A stretch of 42,362 nucleotides of DNA, taken from an uncultured Candidatus Saccharibacteria bacterium. GTDB lineage: Bacteria > Patescibacteriota > Saccharimonadia > Saccharimonadales > Saccharimonadaceae. The translations under genes were made by a program, and so were the position numbers. Below the pieces are notes generated by a model. The model was not told the DNA's origin and ran no database searches. It saw only the letters and a program-made list of their open reading frames with translations. The DNA is taken from contig CALEXY010000004.1 in assembly GCA_937924995.1 (NCBI GenBank), positions 1 to 42,362 of the forward strand. The letters run 5' to 3'. How positions within the stretch are numbered: the first letter of the stretch is position 1; the number at the start of each line of letters is the position of its first letter. This document shows positions 15,494-24,004 of this stretch, piece after piece.

Positions 15494-18400
15494 ATGATAG
15501 CGGAATTAGTTCATTTTATCTTGATGCCCATCGTTTGGCTTCCAATTGTTGGCGTCCTAGGATATCTCACATACAAAAATTACAAAAAAATCAATCAGCT
15601 CAAGACTCTGAATCTCGAGTCGGTACTTTTGATGCTGGAAATTCCAAAAAATAACGACAAAAAGGAACTTTCCGCCGAGCAAATGTTCGCCTCGCTTCAC
15701 GGTATCTTAAAAGACACTGAACTTTTACGTCAATCTGGTACTGCCCAGGAACACCTCAGTTTCGAGATTGTTTCTTCTGGTGGACAGATTCGTTTTTATG
15801 TCTATGTGCCGAAAACTTTGCAGAGCTTCGTCGAAGGCCAAATTTATGCGCAATACCCAAGCGTCCAAATTCACGTCGTCGACAAAGATTACACCGAAAC
15901 CGTTCACAGTCACAATGTCGTATACAGCTCGGAGCTTTCGCTCACCGAAAATGAGGTCCTGCCGATTAAGACCTTTGATACCTTCGAAGTCGACCCACTA
16001 GCTGGCATTACTGGTACTCTCGCCAAACTGAACCCTGATAGCAACGAAGAGCTCTGGATCCAAATCCTCACGCGCCCAGTCGCCGATTCCTGGCACCAAA
16101 AAACCGACGCTTGGGTCAAAGCTCAAAAGAATCCCGCTTCTTCGCTTAAATTATTTAATATCGATTGGACCTGGTTAGCTGAATTACTTTCTGCGCTCTC
16201 TACTCCACCAAGTGGTGGCTCTGGTAGCCCAAAACCAGCCGTCGAACTCTCAGAACGCGTTAAATCGCAGATTTCTGCTGCCGAAACTAAGGCCACCAAA
16301 CTCGGTTATCAAGTTAAAATCCGCCTTACCTACCTCGGTGATAGCGAAATTAATGCCCAGCTTGACATGCAGGCCCTCGTCGGTACCTTCAAGCAATACA
16401 ACTCCACCAACCTCAATGGTTTTAAATCCATCGGTGGTAGCTTTAACAGAGAAGACATCGAAGCTTACAAGCTCCGTCAATTTACCGACGAAGGCTTCAT
16501 TCTCAATATTTCTGAGCTTGCCTCGGTCTATCATTTACCACACACCTCAGTCGAAACCCCAAATATCGTCTGGGCCACTTCTAAAACCGCTGAACCACCA
16601 GCCAAACTCCCTCTTATCACCGGCATCGCCAGTAATGACGAAAATATTTCTGCCTTCGGTCTAACCAATTTCCGTGGTATTAATCATCAGTTCGGCATGC
16701 TACGCCGTGACCGTTCTCGCCACATTTACATCATCGGTCAAACCGGTGCAGGTAAATCTGGCCTTCTCGAACTTTTCGCTCTTTCTGATGTTTTCTATAA
16801 TCAGGGTTACTGTATCATTGACCCGCACGGTGATTTTGCGGTTAATAACCTTCGCTTCGTACCCGCTTCTCGTGTCAAAGATGTCATTTATTTCAACCCT
16901 GCTGACACGCAATATCCGGTCGGATTCAACCCACTCGAAGTTTCTGATGCCTCGAAGAAGCCAAACGTCTGTTCTGAAGTAATTGGTGTTTTGAAGCGTA
17001 TGTTCGGTGATTCTTGGGGTCCACGTCTCGAACATATCTTGCGCTATACTCTACTTGCCCTGCTCGATCGCCCAGAAACTACTCTGCTCGACATTTCTCG
17101 TCTCCTCACCGATAAAGAATTCCGCAAAGAAACTCTCGATTATTGTACTGACGTCACGGTCCTACAATTCTGGAAACACGAGTTTGGTCAGTGGAACGAC
17201 AAGCAAATCAACGAATCCATCGCTCCAGTTCTCAACAAGGTCGGTGCTTTCACTGCCAACCCAATTATTCGTAACATTATCGGTCAACCAAAATCCACCT
17301 TCAATGTCCGCCAGATTATGGACGAGGGGAAGATCTTGGTCGTCAATCTCTCTAAGGGTCTCATTGGCGAAGACAATGCCGGTATTCTCGGCGCCTTCCT
17401 GGTTACCAAAATTCAGCTAGCCGCCATGTCGCGCTCGGATATTCCAGAAGTCGAAAAACGTCGCCCATTCTATCTTTATGTCGATGAGTTTCAGAACTTT
17501 GCCACCGATTCTTTCGCGGTAATTCTCTCCGAAGCCCGTAAATACGGCCTCAATCTCACCGTGGCCAACCAGTACATTTCCCAGATGACCGAGAATGTCC
17601 GTAATGCCGTCTTCGGTAACGTCGGTACCACGATTTCATTCCGCGTTTCTGCCGACGATGCGCCAATTCTCTCCAAACAATTCGCCCCAGTTTTCGATGA
17701 ATCTGATTTAATCCAAATGAATAACCGTCACTTCGTAATTTCCATGATTATCGGTGGGGAAAAGGTACCTGCTTTCTCTGCTACTACCCTGAATATCCCA
17801 CATAGCCCTCACGATAATTTTGATCAAATCATCGCCCACTCCCGTGAGTATTACTCTCACCCACGCGCTGAGATTGAGCGCCAAATTCGTGAAACTATTG
17901 AACAGAGTGAAAAATACAAGCAAGAACTCTCCAATTCTGGTCGCCAACCTGCCGACAAGGCGCCTCGCGAGAATTTACCAACCCTCACTTTCATTAATGG
18001 CAAACCTTCAATATCTGCCAAACCTTTCGATACAAAAAAGTTCTCACCAAATACCGTCACCAATCAAGCCAAACCAGGACTCAAAGACCTTAAAGAGATT
18101 TTAGAGGCAAAAACCTCCGCGCAGACTCATTCCGAATCTCAAAGCCAATCTACCACCCAAAACCAAGAACAGGGAAATACTCCCCTTTTCGTTAACCACG
18201 GTACATCTACCCCTGTAGTCACCCAGAACTCTACCCCCGTATCAACCAAAAACCCTATCCCTACCTCTACTCCTACCTCTACCCCTGTTTCCACCTCTGT
18301 TAATTCCCCTGTTACTAGTCCAAATGCGGCAGATACTGCACCAGAGGCCTCAGAACAGGCCTCACAGCCAAATACGGCCAATCAACCAGATTCTACCGGA

Positions 18401-18607
18401 AACCACGCCCAAGCGTCTGAAAATGCCTTAAACTCAGCTCCATCCACATCATCACCGAACCCAAATGGCGGTACCCACGAATCTCACGCTAAGCCGCAAG
18501 GGAATCGTAGTTTCAAAAATCGTAACTTCCGAAACCGCAACAACTTCAAGAAAAAGGGAAACAAACCAACTTCCGTCTCCGGCCCGAAACCTACCCCAAT
18601 CAACTAA
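15494..18607 (+). CDS. TraG/VirD4-like membrane ATPase
   Basis: An N-terminal hydrophobic segment (residues about 5-25, LVHFILMPIVWLPIVGVLGY) anchors the protein. A mixed domain of about 380 residues leads to a P-loop ATPase of the TraG/TraD/VirD4 class: Walker A IIGQTGAGKSG near residue 415, IDPHGDFA, YFNPADTQYPVGFNPLE, NLSKGLIG, Walker B FYLYVDEFQNF near 660, LTVANQYISQM and TISFRVSADDA. Such ATPases pump DNA or protein through type IV secretion-like channels, or drive pilus or competence machines. No other secretion genes are nearby. From about residue 860 the sequence turns into a Gln/Ser/Thr/Pro linker with many STP repeats, then ends in an Asn/Arg/Lys/Phe-rich tail (NRSFKNRNFRNRNN) that may bind nucleic acid. 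CPR genomes often carry such a stand-alone protein; the substrate is unknown. Confidence 0.85.
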   Translation: MIAELVHFILMPIVWLPIVGVLGYLTYKNYKKINQLKTLNLESVLLMLEIPKNNDKKELSAEQMFASLHGILKDTELLRQSGTAQEHLSFEIVSSGGQIRFYVYVPKTLQSFVEGQIYAQYPSVQIHVVDKDYTETVHSHNVVYSSELSLTENEVLPIKTFDTFEVDPLAGITGTLAKLNPDSNEELWIQILTRPVADSWHQKTDAWVKAQKNPASSLKLFNIDWTWLAELLSALSTPPSGGSGSPKPAVELSERVKSQISAAETKATKLGYQVKIRLTYLGDSEINAQLDMQALVGTFKQYNSTNLNGFKSIGGSFNREDIEAYKLRQFTDEGFILNISELASVYHLPHTSVETPNIVWATSKTAEPPAKLPLITGIASNDENISAFGLTNFRGINHQFGMLRRDRSRHIYIIGQTGAGKSGLLELFALSDVFYNQGYCIIDPHGDFAVNNLRFVPASRVKDVIYFNPADTQYPVGFNPLEVSDASKKPNVCSEVIGVLKRMFGDSWGPRLEHILRYTLLALLDRPETTLLDISRLLTDKEFRKETLDYCTDVTVLQFWKHEFGQWNDKQINESIAPVLNKVGAFTANPIIRNIIGQPKSTFNVRQIMDEGKILVVNLSKGLIGEDNAGILGAFLVTKIQLAAMSRSDIPEVEKRRPFYLYVDEFQNFATDSFAVILSEARKYGLNLTVANQYISQMTENVRNAVFGNVGTTISFRVSADDAPILSKQFAPVFDESDLIQMNNRHFVISMIIGGEKVPAFSATTLNIPHSPHDNFDQIIAHSREYYSHPRAEIERQIRETIEQSEKYKQELSNSGRQPADKAPRENLPTLTFINGKPSISAKPFDTKKFSPNTVTNQAKPGLKDLKEILEAKTSAQTHSESQSQSTTQNQEQGNTPLFVNHGTSTPVVTQNSTPVSTKNPIPTSTPTSTPVSTSVNSPVTSPNAADTAPEASEQASQPNTANQPDSTGNHAQASENALNSAPSTSSPNPNGGTHESHAKPQGNRSFKNRNFRNRNNFKKKGNKPTSVSGPKPTPIN

Positions 18608-18610
18608 AAA

Positions 18611-18635
18611 TAAGCCCTAAAAAGGGCTTATTTTT
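18611..18635 (+). terminator. rho-independent terminator after the VirD4-like gene
   Basis: TAAGCCCT-AAAA-AGGGCTTA perfect stem followed by TTTTT, starting 4 bases after the stop codon. Confidence 0.9.
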
Positions 18636-19784
18636 CTTCTTTACACTTCTCCACCCCTGTTTAATATCTATACCATCCCCATTAGCACCCGTCTTCACCT
18701 CTTGTTTCACCCATATTTTACCCCTGTTTCACCCCTGTTATTTCTCTGTTTTATCACTATAAAAACCTCTCAGACCCCTTGAAACTTAGTCTTTTAACCT
18801 CTATTACTATCTTTAAATACCACCGTCACACCACTCTCATTTGACATTTCCCTCTCTGTTAGTTAGAGTTTTTATCTAATACAAAATAAAAAATCTGCAC
18901 TAGTTGACCAAAATCCAAATACCGCAGGGGAATTACTCTAAATTTAAAAATCAGGCCATATCAGCCGTCATACGAGACTTTTTCTGCGAGACGATAAAAT
19001 ACTCGTCCAAAGACCCAGAACCGCATCTACGACCGCCTTGACAGCCCACAAACCACGAATTTAACATAAGCGGGATATTTTATAAGTTATTTTAGACGAT
19101 AGTTTACCCATCTTTTTCTTAGATTCTTAATGTCGCACAATAACTATTTTGCGACAATAAAGAGGCGAATCCACCCATATATAAATAATCATGTATATCC
19201 ATCAGTTTTCTATCCGAAGACAGAGAATCATTAAATATTTTTGCCCAACTCACCTCCACTGGCTCAGATTTCAATCAAATACTCCTAAAATAGCCCCCAA
19301 AGCTCTTCTAAAGACCTGGGAATTACTCCGCGCGCGTTCGAAAATCCACCTAAATTATCATTTAACAGAGGTAAATTCATCTATCATATATCAAAATACA
19401 CAGGTTAATTCTGATAATTCTGAGACTCTAGAGAAGAGCTCCAGAATCGCTCCAACCGCACCACCCCTGTTAGGCGCCTTGACTTTAAATAAATCTTCTT
19501 GTGAAATATGTATTTTGCGCCAATTTTCACAAAAAATTTTAATTTTTGCGTTTCCCTCTCTCTAGTTTTTTCTTCTCTGTTCCTGGCTAATTCCCGGCCC
19601 ACTCTCCCCTGATACTTGATTTTGTAATATTAATGAAAAATCGAGCTCTTCTCTACTTCTACCCCAAAACCGAACAAAAACCGAACTAAACCATTTTAGG
19701 CCCAATCATCGAACTAGTCATCAAACTCGACATCCATGATCAATATTTTAAGTTCAATCCCCCACTCAGCGTCTAATTAAGAAA
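18636..19784. other. gene-poor spacer between convergent gene blocks
   Basis: About 1.15 kb separates the end of the plus-strand block from the minus-strand block. I see no credible gene. It holds four exact copies of CCCCTGTT (18654, 18721, 18732, 19464), two of AAAACCGAAC (19666, 19677) and a 28-bp inverted repeat with dif-like spacing (19130-19157). An open frame at 19191-19565 has no ribosome site, family or domain. Confidence 0.6.
19130..19157. repeat. 28-bp inverted repeat with 11-6-11 layout (dif-like spacing)
   Basis: ATGTCGCACAA - TAACTA - TTTTGCGACAA: the arms match as inverted repeats at 9 of 11 positions. Length and spacing equal those of XerCD dif sites, and the left arm carries the CGCAnAA core. 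The strand composition does not switch here, which argues against a replication terminus. Confidence 0.35.
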
Positions 19785-21581
19785 CTAGCTTTTCCTCGTA
19801 AAGTAACCCTGCACCCCAGGACGGTCCACGCGGAACCAAGTTTTATCAGCGGTTGAAGGGTCGGAAAGATATGATCCATTCCCTCCTCTAAGTCTATTTC
19901 GCCTAATAAACGCATTTGTTGAAGAAGTTAATTTTGATGTATCAAAATCCTGATTTACATAAATCTTCTCAAGGTTATCCGAAAAACCCGGGTCAATCGC
20001 AAACATACTACCAGCATTTTCAAGACTTGGTGTTTCAAAGTTTGAAATATCCAAAATTGTCAAACCAGACATTTGTGAGAACATGCTATTCATTGATTTT
20101 ACTTTTCTCGTGTTGAAATGTGACAAATCCAAATTCACTAAGCCTGTTGACTGATAAAACATACCCGTCATATCCGTCACATTACTAGTGTCAAAATTTG
20201 CTCCAAAATTAATCTGTGTCAGAGATGTCATTAGGCTAAACATATCATTCATTGCTGTTACATTTTCAGTATTAAAATGTGATAAATCTAACTGCTGAAT
20301 TGAGCTCGTTCTGGAAAACATCCTTCCCATATTTGTCACGTTCCTAGTATTGAAATTCGTGCCAAATTTTATCTCACTAACATCAGTCATTGCATCAAAC
20401 ATGCCATACATGTTAGTGACCCTACTTGTATCAAAATTTGTAAGGTTCAATTTTTTCAATTTATTCAATCCAAAGAACATCCATTTCATATCGGTAACAT
20501 TCGAGGTATCAAAATTCGATAAATTTAACTCTTCAATCACACCAGTCTGATCAAACATCGAGTTCATATCAGTCACCTTAGAGGTGTTAAAACCAGAAAC
20601 ATTGATATTTTTTAAACTATTCATCATATAAAACATAGTGTTCATTGTGATTACTTCACTTGTATTGAAGCTAGATAGATCAATCGTCTCCATTTTTGTA
20701 AACCATCGGAACATCGCCTCCGAATTCTCATTTAAAAATACCACATTCGGTTCAGTATAATAATAAACCGCTTGATCCGCCGTATTATACCAAGCCTTAA
20801 TTTCATAATCCGACATATCCGAGTCCTCTATATTAATTGTCGATATAGAACTCACCGGTGCCACAGTACTTCTTTTAAAAGACTTAATATTAGGCTTAGT
20901 CGGTATATGATCAGATGGCGATTGTGCATAATAAGCCTGGTTCGGGTCCAAATTCCCTACTCTGGTATTAAAATCTGGGCCATTCGTCATCACAGCCCGC
21001 ATTTGATATGGATTAGAGACAAAAGATAAAATCAATTTATTGGTATAATTCCCTGATTCTAGATTATCCGCTAATTTCATACCAATACTCAGTTGGTTCG
21101 ATTCATTGCCGTTAGTCTTCCCTGCAGTTTGGAGAATTTGCGCCGGCGTAGAAAGAGCTGGAATCGGATCGTAATTCGTAGAGCTACCAAACTTATAACC
21201 CCAAGTGTTATTTGGTAGATTATTTAGCGTTAAGTTCGTACTTATCGAATCAATTTTCGCTCCCACAGCAGAACTCGCATTAGTTAGTGCAGTATTTTCA
21301 GTTTCAGCGCTCAATGTAGCAGTGTAACCTGTGCGGTTATTGGTGTCCACGGTGAAATTAAACGGGATTTCTGTAGTTTTATCTGTGGAATTAATCACCT
21401 GATTCCCGTTCACTTGCAGATTCGCCTGATCCACGGAAGCCGAAAGGGTTGGCACGAAGAGTGCTGAAACTTCATTTGAATTAAAACCTAACCCCAGAAA
21501 AGAAGCGAAAAAGAAAGCGCCTACTACGAAAATATTTTTCCACAAAAATAACTTAAAAGAATATGATTTTTGGCCTTGCAT
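19785..21581 (-). CDS. BspA-type LRR surface protein, intact copy
   Basis: This 598-residue secreted protein starts at ATG 21581 (MQGQKSYSFKLFLWKN) with a clear signal peptide: hydrophobic core IFVVGAFFFASFLGLGF, cleavage near VSA at about residue 40. Then come the shared N-terminal domain (LFVPTLSASVD, NRTGYTATL, NTWGYKFG, LESGNYTNKLI, ending near 200), a linker, and nine or ten BspA/DUF285 leucine-rich repeats of about 24 residues (for example LNLSNFDTSNVTDMKWMF). It closes with LRGGNGSYLSDPS and RPGVQGYFTRKS. There is no LPxTG or C-terminal membrane anchor. Unlike its neighbour it has no poly-G tract, so it should be permanently expressed. BspA-family repeats in other bacteria bind host proteins; a contact role with host cells or partner bacteria is inferred. 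Confidence 0.88.
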   Translation of the reverse strand: MQGQKSYSFKLFLWKNIFVVGAFFFASFLGLGFNSNEVSALFVPTLSASVDQANLQVNGNQVINSTDKTTEIPFNFTVDTNNRTGYTATLSAETENTALTNASSAVGAKIDSISTNLTLNNLPNNTWGYKFGSSTNYDPIPALSTPAQILQTAGKTNGNESNQLSIGMKLADNLESGNYTNKLILSFVSNPYQMRAVMTNGPDFNTRVGNLDPNQAYYAQSPSDHIPTKPNIKSFKRSTVAPVSSISTINIEDSDMSDYEIKAWYNTADQAVYYYTEPNVVFLNENSEAMFRWFTKMETIDLSSFNTSEVITMNTMFYMMNSLKNINVSGFNTSKVTDMNSMFDQTGVIEELNLSNFDTSNVTDMKWMFFGLNKLKKLNLTNFDTSRVTNMYGMFDAMTDVSEIKFGTNFNTRNVTNMGRMFSRTSSIQQLDLSHFNTENVTAMNDMFSLMTSLTQINFGANFDTSNVTDMTGMFYQSTGLVNLDLSHFNTRKVKSMNSMFSQMSGLTILDISNFETPSLENAGSMFAIDPGFSDNLEKIYVNQDFDTSKLTSSTNAFIRRNRLRGGNGSYLSDPSTADKTWFRVDRPGVQGYFTRKS

Positions 21582-21589
21582 ATATATTT

Positions 21590-21598
21590 ATTTTACCA
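21590..21598 (-). promoter_or_regulatory. extended -10 promoter, leaderless
   Basis: On the minus strand TTCTTATGGTAAAATA ends in TAAAAT 8 bases before the ATG at 21581. It is nearly identical to the box of the gene at 23754. Confidence 0.65.
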
Positions 21599-21647
21599 TA
21601 AGAATCTTCAGAAAAACCAAAAGCGTTATTAATTCCCTATGATAAAT

Positions 21648-23754
21648 TTAAGACTTCCTCGTAAAATATCCCTGCACCCCCGGACGATCCACCCGGAGCC
21701 AAGTCAAATCCGCTGAAGCGGGGTCGGAAAGATATGAGCCATTCCCTCCCCTGAGCTTGTTTCGGCCCGTAAACATATTCGTATAATCCATATATGACGT
21801 TAAGCGCGTAGTATTAAAATCATTATTTACGTAAATCCTTTCTAAATTATCGCCGTCTGCTGTCGCAAAAATTGATTTTACGCTTCCAACCTGAGCTGTA
21901 TTAAAATTTGAAATGTCCAAAATTTTAAGTGTAGTCATATTATAAAACATCGCCTCCATCCCCAAAACATTACTAGTATCAAAATTCGATAAATTAAGTT
22001 CCGTTATCGCTTTCATATTATGAAACATCCCACCCATATCTTTTACATTCGCGGTATCAAAGTTAGACAAATTCAAACTTCTTAAGCTAGTCATACCCGA
22101 GAACATATTATTCATATTTGTAACTGCTGAAGTATTGAAATTATTTACGTTCAAATTTTCCAGTGCTGTCATATTCGTAAACATATAGCCCATATTCGTC
22201 ACTGCACTGGTATTAAAATTCGAAACATTTATACTTCCCAACTTCTTCACACCAGAGAACATTCCATACATATTCGTCACCCTTCCAGTATCAAAAGAAG
22301 AAACATCCAAATTTTCAAGCTCGGACATATATGCAAACATTCCACTCATGTTTTCAACTTTTTCCGTATTAAAATTATTTAATCTCAATGTCGAAACTTT
22401 TGATACACCCTGAAACATATCGTTCATTTGCTTCACATTTCTAGTATCAAAACTCGATAAATCTAGAGAGGTTACATTTAAAAGACCGTAAAACATACTT
22501 TTCATATTTGTTACCTTCCGAGTATCAAAATGCGATAAATCTAAACTCGTTAACGATGAGTTATATTGAAACATCTCCTGCATTTCTGTTACATTCTGCG
22601 TATTGAATGAAGAAATATTCAGATTTTTTAATGCACGCATTCCATTAAAAAGTCCATACATTGTCGTTACATTACTCGTATCAAACGCCGAAAGATCCAA
22701 AGTTTCGATCTTTCCTGCATCGTAAAACATATATGTCATATCTTTTACCTTACTGGTATTAAAACCAGAAAAATCTAAGGATCTAAGTTCCGGCGAAGCT
22801 GCAAACATTCGTGACATGTCTTCGGATTCACTTGTATCAAACCCTGACAAATCAATCGTCTGAAGTTTCGACATTCGATCGAACATAAAACTACTATCCT
22901 TACTTAAAGTAATTTTATCCGCCTCCGTCCAGTAGTATACTGTATTCTCCGATAGAACAAACCAAATTTTCACTTCGTAATCCGAAGCATTCCCATTTTC
23001 AATATTTACTGCATCGGCCGGAATTAAATCTTTAGTGATTAAACTTCTTTTGATATGATAAATGTTATCTCTTTTTCCTTTGCCGTCTATAACAGTTTGA
23101 TTTTTATCCAAATTTCCCACACTCGTGTTAAAATCATAGCCTCTGTTAATTCTTGCCTTTTTCTCATATGGATTCGATACGACAGATACAATAATTTTAT
23201 TAGTGTAATTCCCACTTTCCAGCGTGTCACTTAATTTCATTCCAATATTTATTTTGTTTGTCTCATTATACCCAGTACCTACCGCCGTCTGAATAATATT
23301 TGACGGGCTAGAGACTGCCGGAATCGGTTTAAAATTATTTTCCGATTCCATTTTATAACCCCAAGTATTTGCAGTAAAATTATTTAGTACTAAATTTTCA
23401 GCGATCGACTGAATTTTCGCACCCGACGTGGAGTCTAAATTTTTCAATGAAGTATCGTCTGTTTCCGTACTAATCGTCGCCGTGTAACCAGTTCGATTAT
23501 TGGTTTTTACTGTTAAATTCATCGATTTAAAACTTGTCTTGCTATACGTATTAATTACATCATTACCCGATACCGTCACATCAGAATTATCCACCGAAGC
23601 CGAAAGTGTCGGAGTATATAAAGCAAAAGAATTATTACTAAAAACTAAATTCAAACAAGAAACTAACGCCAAAAATAATCCGAGGAACTTCAATTCCCGT
23701 CTAAACCCCCCCCCCCCCAGCGAGGTTCTGTGGTTGTGATTTTTGGCCTTGCAT
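21648..23754 (-). CDS. phase-variable BspA-type LRR surface protein (counted OFF)
   Basis: The ATG at 23754 opens MQGQKS, identical to the start of the intact neighbour. After 12 codons it meets 13 G (minus strand of 23706-23718) and stops at TAG after 17 codons. With 12 (or 15) G the frame continues FRRELKFLGLFLALVSC, giving a signal peptide and a mature protein starting near LYTPTLSASVD, about 701 residues in all. It contains the shared N-terminal domain (NRTGYTATIS, NTWGYKME, LESGNYTNKII), then about 13 BspA/DUF285 repeats of 23-24 residues (pattern LDLSxFDTxxVTxMxxMF), and the same C-terminal closing element as the neighbour (LRGGNGSYLSDP, RPGVQGYFTRKS). A TTG at 23693 would skip the tract and the basic n-region and is unlikely as start. 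Only 66 bases separate it from the next paralog. Confidence 0.85.
23706..23718 (-). repeat. poly-G tract (13 G) near start codon, candidate phase-variation switch
   Basis: Thirteen consecutive C on the plus strand lie at codons 13-17 of the gene starting at 23754. Twelve or fifteen would be in frame. It lies at the same functional place, just before the signal-peptide core, as the G11 tract at 2892. Confidence 0.82.
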
Positions 23755-23762
23755 ATAGATTT

Positions 23763-23771
23763 ATTTTACCA
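23763..23771 (-). promoter_or_regulatory. extended -10 promoter, leaderless
   Basis: On the minus strand TTCTTATGGTAAAATA; TAAAAT ends 8 bases before the ATG at 23754. It fixes that ATG as the start even though the frame is broken. Confidence 0.65.
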
Positions 23772-23805
23772 TAAGAAGAATAGATTTTTTGATATTTAAA
23801 AAAGA

Positions 23806-24000
23806 GAATGCCGTCCTACCTTTTTTAGATACTATTTAAAAAAGAATGTCGTCTTGCCTTTTGAGGACATAGGCTTGGGCAAGCGCCCTTGAGCGGTCCG
23901 ATAAAAGGCATGCGACATTCTTCCCCTTGAGCGTCTCCGGAACGAGGCATGCGGCTTTCTCTCCCCTCGAGCGGTCCGTTAAAAGGCATGCGACATTCTG
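23806..24000 (-). repeat. inverted-repeat array with terminator-like ends after infB
   Basis: Three direct copies of a 37-39-base unit (23886-23922, 23923-23961, 23963-24000; core GAGCGGTCCGnTAAAAGGCATGCGACATTC on the plus strand) are followed by two shorter inverted copies (23844-23863 and 23806-23826). Read on the minus strand, an inverted copy plus a TTTTTT run follows each possible partner, so several alternative terminator stems can form downstream of infB. Confidence 0.7.
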
Positions 24001-24004
24001 TGTT

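Noticed and set aside
18703..18732. TGTTTCAC words resembling half of a parS site
   Set aside because: Only the left half is present (followed by CCC), without the GTGAAACA half; probably chance in a repeat-rich spacer.
19191..19565. 124-residue plus-strand open frame in the spacer
   Set aside because: There is no ribosome site, recognisable domain or typical composition; it overlaps repeats and reads like random translated spacer.
18608..19784. Replication terminus at the convergence of gene blocks
   Set aside because: Sampled lines show C over G on the plus strand on both sides, so the strand composition does not switch.
21648..23693. TTG start at 23693 giving a 681-residue protein
   Set aside because: It would drop the MQGQKS start shared with the neighbour and the basic n-region. 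The promoter points to ATG 23754.
2892..23718. Explaining both poly-G tracts solely as assembly error
   Set aside because: It cannot be excluded from one sequence, but two tracts of 11 and 13 in the same gene family at the same functional position are hard to create by error; only their exact length is doubtful.
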